Origin: CAZLWA01 sp964563165
GTDB lineage: Bacteria > CLD3 > SB21
DNA: 64,000 nucleotides
Direction of reading: 5' to 3'
Assembly (NCBI GenBank): GCA_964563165.1
Contig: CAZLWA010000030.1
Span: forward strand, 3,448 to 67,447
The notes beneath the pieces were generated by a model. The model was given only the letters and a program-made list of their open reading frames with translations. It did not search any database and was not told the origin of the DNA. Within the stretch, counting starts at the first letter, position 1, and each line of letters starts with the position of its first letter. Both the position numbers and the translations under genes were made by a program. Positions 60,727 to 64,000 of the stretch are shown piece after piece.

Positions 60727-62646
60727 CTACACGAGCCGGGAAAACCGTTTATTCGAATCGGGAAAGTCCACACCCAGCGCAAACCAGGTCGCCAAACCAA
60801 ATCCGGCCGCTGCAAATACGGAAGGCCAATTAAATCGCGGAACCGGTATCGCCGACGAGGGATCTATGGTTGTGATGAACGCGCCGGCAATGATGCTTGC
60901 AATGGCAAGCCATTGATAAAGCCGCAGATTTCCAAGCATAGGCGTCTGCGGCTCGCCCCGATACGATTCCTCAACAAAGCGCCCGATCCCGTTTAGAATA
61001 AGGTAAAGCCCTCCGATAAGTGTCGGCGATGCATAGAGAAACCACAGGCGCGCCAGAATAATTTCCGTAAATATATTCCATAATATAGAATACAGAGGCG
61101 TCGGATGAACGGGTACATTGGCCAGTCCGGAGAGCCGGCATACACGGCTCCGCGGATGCACGTAACGGATCCCGACGGCCGGCGGGGCCTCACGGCCATG
61201 GCAGCATCCCTGCACCAAACACCGCATTCTTCCCAGTCCCTGTATCCACGGGGCTGCCACGGCATAGCCGCCGAGAAGAAGCCAGAGATCTGCGCCAAGA
61301 AAATAGGCGGCGAACGAGCCGGCGAACATTCCGATGACTCCTCCATAGTATCCGTATGGACGCAGAAGGCTTGGAGATCCTTCTATATACTGAGCCCACA
61401 GCGCAGATAGTATAAGACTGCTAAATCCTGCGATCTGTATATACAGAATGTAACCTTCGCCCAGCAGAAATCCCGCGATGGAGAGTCCGATAAAAGTACC
61501 CGCTCCGGCGTAACCGCCGTGGTTGATTATCCGGACGGAACCTATGCGCCATTCTTTCCAGGAATTCGCAATTCGCTCGGACGCTCTTCGAAGTTTTTCC
61601 CATATCCCGCGCAGTCGTGAAACCATGAGGAAAACAAAGGCTCCACCTAAAACATCGGCGACGGCATGCATGCCGGTTGTGATACAGCTTATCGAAATCG
61701 CGCACGCCAAACTCCACCATAATTTTCTTAAATTCGGGAGCGATCCGGAATAAGCTCTCGCAGCCAAAAAAGCCCAGACCACATGAAACGACGGGAATGC
61801 CGCTGCAGGTGTATCGGCCAAGCGCTCCCAAATCAGAAGGGTTCCAAGAAAAGATTGGGGTACAAACTCCCTAGGCGGCGCGATGATGGGAATCGCAATG
61901 AAGATCAGCACAATAAAACCGGTCGCGGCCAGTCCTGAGATTGAAAATTCCCTCAGCCCGCGGGATGAATTTACAACCAGTGGTACTAAGATCACAAAAA
62001 GATACGTACTTCCGTAAAAGATCTCGGTCCATTCATACACGGGTAAATTATTTTCGAAAGGCAAATAAGCAACGACCGCGTCCTTGGGAATTCCTAAGGC
62101 CGCAACGGCCTCATATAAGATCAGCCACGGCAGCAGAACGAGAAGATAAACCGACAGCCTTTCGGCGTAACTTGGCGAAGCCATCTCGTTCGAAGGCAAA
62201 CGGATCAACGGCTTTTTAAGTTCAGACCCAAATCGCTTAACCAGATCGGGATTTTCATAACCAAAGACGAGAGCGGCGCAGCAGAGCATCACGACCGGAG
62301 AAACAAGCCAGAGTCCGCCCGGGGACTTGAATATTATTGATATGCCAATGCACGCAAAAGAAAAACCGGCGTAAATAGGATGCGGGGTATATCGGAAGAT
62401 GCCCCGCGTTACATAGCGCGCGGGAGGGAATGCATTCATCGGCAAACCATTGCCATACTTCATGATTGCGCCCATACCTGACGCGATACCTATCCCGCCG
62501 AAGATCACGAATGCGATTCCGACGGGGGCCGATTCGGGAACCGGCAAGGGTACGAATGCATCGCTCCGGCAGGCCCAAAGCCAAAGACAGGCAGGAACGA
62601 TCACCACAAACAAAAATCCGTATAGGATTTTGTTGAACGTATTCAT
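60727..62646 (-). CDS. Membrane fusion protein: methyltransferase-like, PAP2-like and Lgt-like domains
   Basis: The 639-residue protein has about 16-18 membrane helices in three blocks. Residues 1-150 resemble isoprenylcysteine/phospholipid methyltransferases (FRYTPHPIYAGFSFACIGI; FGYENPDLVKRFG). Residues 160-355 contain PAP2-like motifs AAFPSFHVVWAF (about 285) and TTGMHAVADVLGG (about 325), nearer to the AUR1-like class. Residues 380-639 look like prolipoprotein diacylglyceryl transferase (LGRMRCLVQGCCHG, HPTPLYSILW, GRFVEESYRGEPQTP), but the HGG motif is YYGG. It overlaps the upstream gene by ATGA. Confidence 0.75.
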   Translation of the reverse strand: MNTFNKILYGFLFVVIVPACLWLWACRSDAFVPLPVPESAPVGIAFVIFGGIGIASGMGAIMKYGNGLPMNAFPPARYVTRGIFRYTPHPIYAGFSFACIGISIIFKSPGGLWLVSPVVMLCCAALVFGYENPDLVKRFGSELKKPLIRLPSNEMASPSYAERLSVYLLVLLPWLILYEAVAALGIPKDAVVAYLPFENNLPVYEWTEIFYGSTYLFVILVPLVVNSSRGLREFSISGLAATGFIVLIFIAIPIIAPPREFVPQSFLGTLLIWERLADTPAAAFPSFHVVWAFLAARAYSGSLPNLRKLWWSLACAISISCITTGMHAVADVLGGAFVFLMVSRLRGIWEKLRRASERIANSWKEWRIGSVRIINHGGYAGAGTFIGLSIAGFLLGEGYILYIQIAGFSSLILSALWAQYIEGSPSLLRPYGYYGGVIGMFAGSFAAYFLGADLWLLLGGYAVAAPWIQGLGRMRCLVQGCCHGREAPPAVGIRYVHPRSRVCRLSGLANVPVHPTPLYSILWNIFTEIILARLWFLYASPTLIGGLYLILNGIGRFVEESYRGEPQTPMLGNLRLYQWLAIASIIAGAFITTIDPSSAIPVPRFNWPSVFAAAGFGLATWFALGVDFPDSNKRFSRLV

Positions 62647-63440
62647 GAGAAGGTCACGAGCTCATGGATTGCATTTCCGGAAACAGGCGGGGAGCCGGCT
62701 TTTTTTAAACATCCTTCGCTTCGCCACTTACATTCATTTGCGGAAAAAAACTTTTTCGGAAGAATCATTTCAATTCCCGGGATCATGGAAAGCGCCGTTG
62801 AGACAATGGGTCCGTCCCGCAATACAAGATTATTCCCAAGCGTGAGAGCGGCCTTCTCATCATGGAGGAGAATTTCATGGTCCGTTATGATGCCGCCGGC
62901 GACCGGTTCACCATTGTGAAACAAAAAAGTTTTCGGTTCGGCGCCCCGCCAGTCGATCCAAACGATCGCATGGCCGGGTGAATGAAACCGCCCCCAGCGC
63001 AGTTCGCGGATAGGCAATTTCCAGGGAGCGACGGTCATCTCAATCCGTTCCACATATCCGATCCCTTTGATCTTTTGCTTTCCGATCTGCACTTCCGCCT
63101 CGGCGCAGGGCTGCATGCAGGACCACAAGATGCCGCTGCCATCTGAAGCTTCATACAAATTCCGTTGAATAGGCTGTGCGAGCGATTTCCAAATACCCTC
63201 GATGTTCAAAGCCGGAGAGGCCCAGCGTATGGATGAGGCTTCTATTTGCGGAGGGGGACTTTTTTCCAAAGATGTTTTCGTGCGGGCGCCCATATTCCGA
63301 TTGTGAAGCAAGATACTGGAATAGTGAAGGGTCAGGGCTTTCCAATTCAGATGGGCTGAGTATGCAATGAGCGTATCCCCGTTATCGCTGACACAGTCGA
63401 GATACCATTTTGACAGAAGAAAGTCTGCAGGATTGTTCAC
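62643..63440 (-). CDS. Hypothetical protein, possibly carotenoid-hydratase/AttH-like lipocalin fold
   Basis: The 265-residue protein contains SKWYLDCVSDNGDTLIAYSA, NLYEASDGSGILWSCMQP and PWKLPIRELRWGRFHSPGHA followed by IVWIDWRG. This order of Trp-rich beta strands recalls CrtC/AttH-type proteins, but the match is from memory of patterns and uncertain. No signal peptide. GTG start at 63440 without clear SD. Its TGA overlaps the ATG of the membrane fusion gene, so the two are translationally coupled and may act on the same lipid or isoprenoid. Confidence 0.5.
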   Translation of the reverse strand: MNNPADFLLSKWYLDCVSDNGDTLIAYSAHLNWKALTLHYSSILLHNRNMGARTKTSLEKSPPPQIEASSIRWASPALNIEGIWKSLAQPIQRNLYEASDGSGILWSCMQPCAEAEVQIGKQKIKGIGYVERIEMTVAPWKLPIRELRWGRFHSPGHAIVWIDWRGAEPKTFLFHNGEPVAGGIITDHEILLHDEKAALTLGNNLVLRDGPIVSTALSMIPGIEMILPKKFFSANECKWRSEGCLKKAGSPPVSGNAIHELVTFS

Positions 63441-63494
63441 GATTTTATTTCATGGACAGAGAAATGAAAAAAGCGAAGGCCTGTTGGTTGGAAT

Positions 63495-63570
63495 TATCGG
63501 CAATTTTTCAAATTGCAATTTCAAATTTTCAATTCTTAATTCTCAATTTTCAATTCTTAATTTTTGATTG
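63495..63570. repeat. AT-rich short-unit array before the tRNA region
   Basis: Iterated CAATTTTC/CAATTCTTAATTCTCAATTTT units, repeated again at about 63700-63740. These flank the tRNA-derived fragment on both sides. Confidence 0.7.
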
Positions 63571-63660
63571 TAGGCCCGACAGGGCTCTCCGCCAAAGGCG
63601 GATGCGCCTCAGCCAGAGGCTGACAGGTCTGGCGCAGAACCTGCAATGGACCCCGCTTTT
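63571..63660 (-). pseudogene. tRNA-Arg(TCG)-derived fragment with palindromes in the T loop
   Basis: TAGGCCCGACAGGGCTC (63571-63587) is identical to the 3' end and half the T arm of the intact tRNA at 63746. Then TCCGCC-AAA-GGCGGA (63588-63602) and TGCGCC…GGCGCA (63603-63636, enclosing TCAGCC-AGA-GGCTGA) interrupt the T loop, after which GAACCTG resumes the T arm. Anticodon and D arms are missing; GGACCC at 63648-63653 may be the 5' end. Confidence 0.7.
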
Positions 63661-63745
63661 CAGATTGCAAATTTAAAATTTGAAATTGTTTGAATGCAGA
63701 CTTCCAATTCTCAATTCTTAATTTTTAATTCTTAATTACCGGTTG

Positions 63746-63819
<74 letters not shown>

Positions 63820-63855
63820 AATTCCAAATCTACAATTACAAATTTGCAATTCTAG

Positions 63856-63929
63856 TACGCCCAACAGGACTCGAACCTGTGACATTCTGCTTAGAAGGCA
63901 GATGCTCTATCCATCTGAGCTATGGGCGC
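63856..63929 (-). tRNA. tRNA-Arg (anticodon TCT)
   Basis: Minus strand, 74 bases. Acceptor GCGCCCA with TGGGCGT, D arm GCTCAGATGGATAGAGC, anticodon arm TCTGC-CTTCTAA-GCAGA with TCT at 34-36, T arm ACAGG-TTCGAGT-CCTGT. CCA not encoded. It reads AGA/AGG. It is 36 bases upstream of the TCG gene on the same strand. Confidence 0.95.
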
Positions 63930-63952
63930 ACAAAGTTTCTGTAACTTCGTCA

Positions 63953-64000
63953 TGGTCCGATCCCGCCGCGGCGGGATTACCCTCTGCTTAGAAGGCAGAT
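63953..64000 (-). other. tRNA-like segment cut by the window edge
   Basis: The last 18 bases (63983-64000) are identical to the anticodon arm of tRNA-Arg(TCT) at 63886-63903 and lie exactly 97 bases from it, as in a third tandem tRNA. Upstream, where the T arm should be, is the palindrome TCCCGCCGCGGCGGGA (63961-63976) with no TTC loop. Either a degenerate tRNA copy or an attachment-like duplication. Confidence 0.55.

Overview
The window (about 50% G+C) looks like a chromosomal piece of a Gram-negative bacterium of the FCB superphylum, most like the Ignavibacteria / Calditrichota / KSB1 side of it. The pointers are a secreted protein ending in a type IX (Por) C-terminal sorting domain with the YPNPFNP signature, several exported lipoproteins, an RsbU/RsbV/RsbW partner-switching module, myo-inositol-phosphate synthase next to a CDP-alcohol phosphatidyltransferase, and an EF-P with an unusual tip loop. 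The genus assignment is inference; no rRNA is present. Gene density is high, most genes have Shine-Dalgarno sites, and several TTG/GTG starts are supported by them. Recognisable promoters repeatedly show TTGnnn, a 17-base spacer and a TACATT-like -10 box.

Layout. 1-5.5 kb: end of glutamate dehydrogenase, a double ABM-domain protein, a REC/HD-GYP regulator, a small lipoprotein, a prolyl-oligopeptidase gene wrecked by a large internal deletion, and small genes. 5.6-11.6 kb: acetyltransferase, RF3 (prfC), a nucleotide pyrophosphatase/phosphodiesterase, accB-efp. 11.6-18.3 kb: an ECF-type sigma factor coupled to an AgmX/TonB-like protein, a quinone oxidoreductase, and a membrane PP2C phosphatase / STAS antagonist / anti-sigma kinase cluster. 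18.4-23.5 kb: PHP hydrolase, aroA, Gfo/Idh oxidoreductase, patatin. 23.5-32.2 kb (minus strand): CorC/HlyC-type protein, an acylating aldehyde dehydrogenase with a C-terminal tail resembling a microcompartment encapsulation peptide, a 52-residue MshEN-like protein, a FadB/FadJ fusion enzyme, a MoxR ATPase and a second RsbU-type phosphatase. 32.4-35.6 kb: a sorted surface protein and a PQQ-propeller lipoprotein. 36-38 kb: inositol-lipid pair. 38.3-46.4 kb: extended CDF transporter, pgeF, PAS protein, trmJ, purQ, two MFS transporters, DUF3224. 46.6-49.5 kb: frameshifted PNPOx-family gene, a small membrane protein, a LipL32-family protein and an M4 protease. 50.5-57.6 kb: topA, a four-helix-bundle (S23/IVP-like) gene in an inverted array, an N-terminal-half carB, a two-gene nucleotidyltransferase cassette, and an FGGY kinase. 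58-63.4 kb: lipoproteins and a membrane enzyme fusing methyltransferase-, PAP2- and Lgt-like parts. 63.5-64 kb: two tRNA-Arg genes plus tRNA-derived fragments carrying GC palindromes.

The most unusual content is between genes. At least eight families of short (7-9 base) units are iterated into arrays, and several families also form imperfect inverted repeats with the complementary units in the second arm. Some arrays start exactly at, or supply, the stop codon of the gene before them (topA, the Atg22-like MFS gene, gdhA, purQ). One family brackets a complete four-helix-bundle protein gene between topA and carB, an arrangement like the 23S rRNA intervening sequence but in an intergenic, protein-coding setting. 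Another shows a nested palindrome-in-palindrome, duplicated in tandem. A nucleotidyltransferase cassette sits between two diverged copies of the end of carB. These look like families of small, possibly mobile, palindromic elements and are the best candidates here for an undescribed system.
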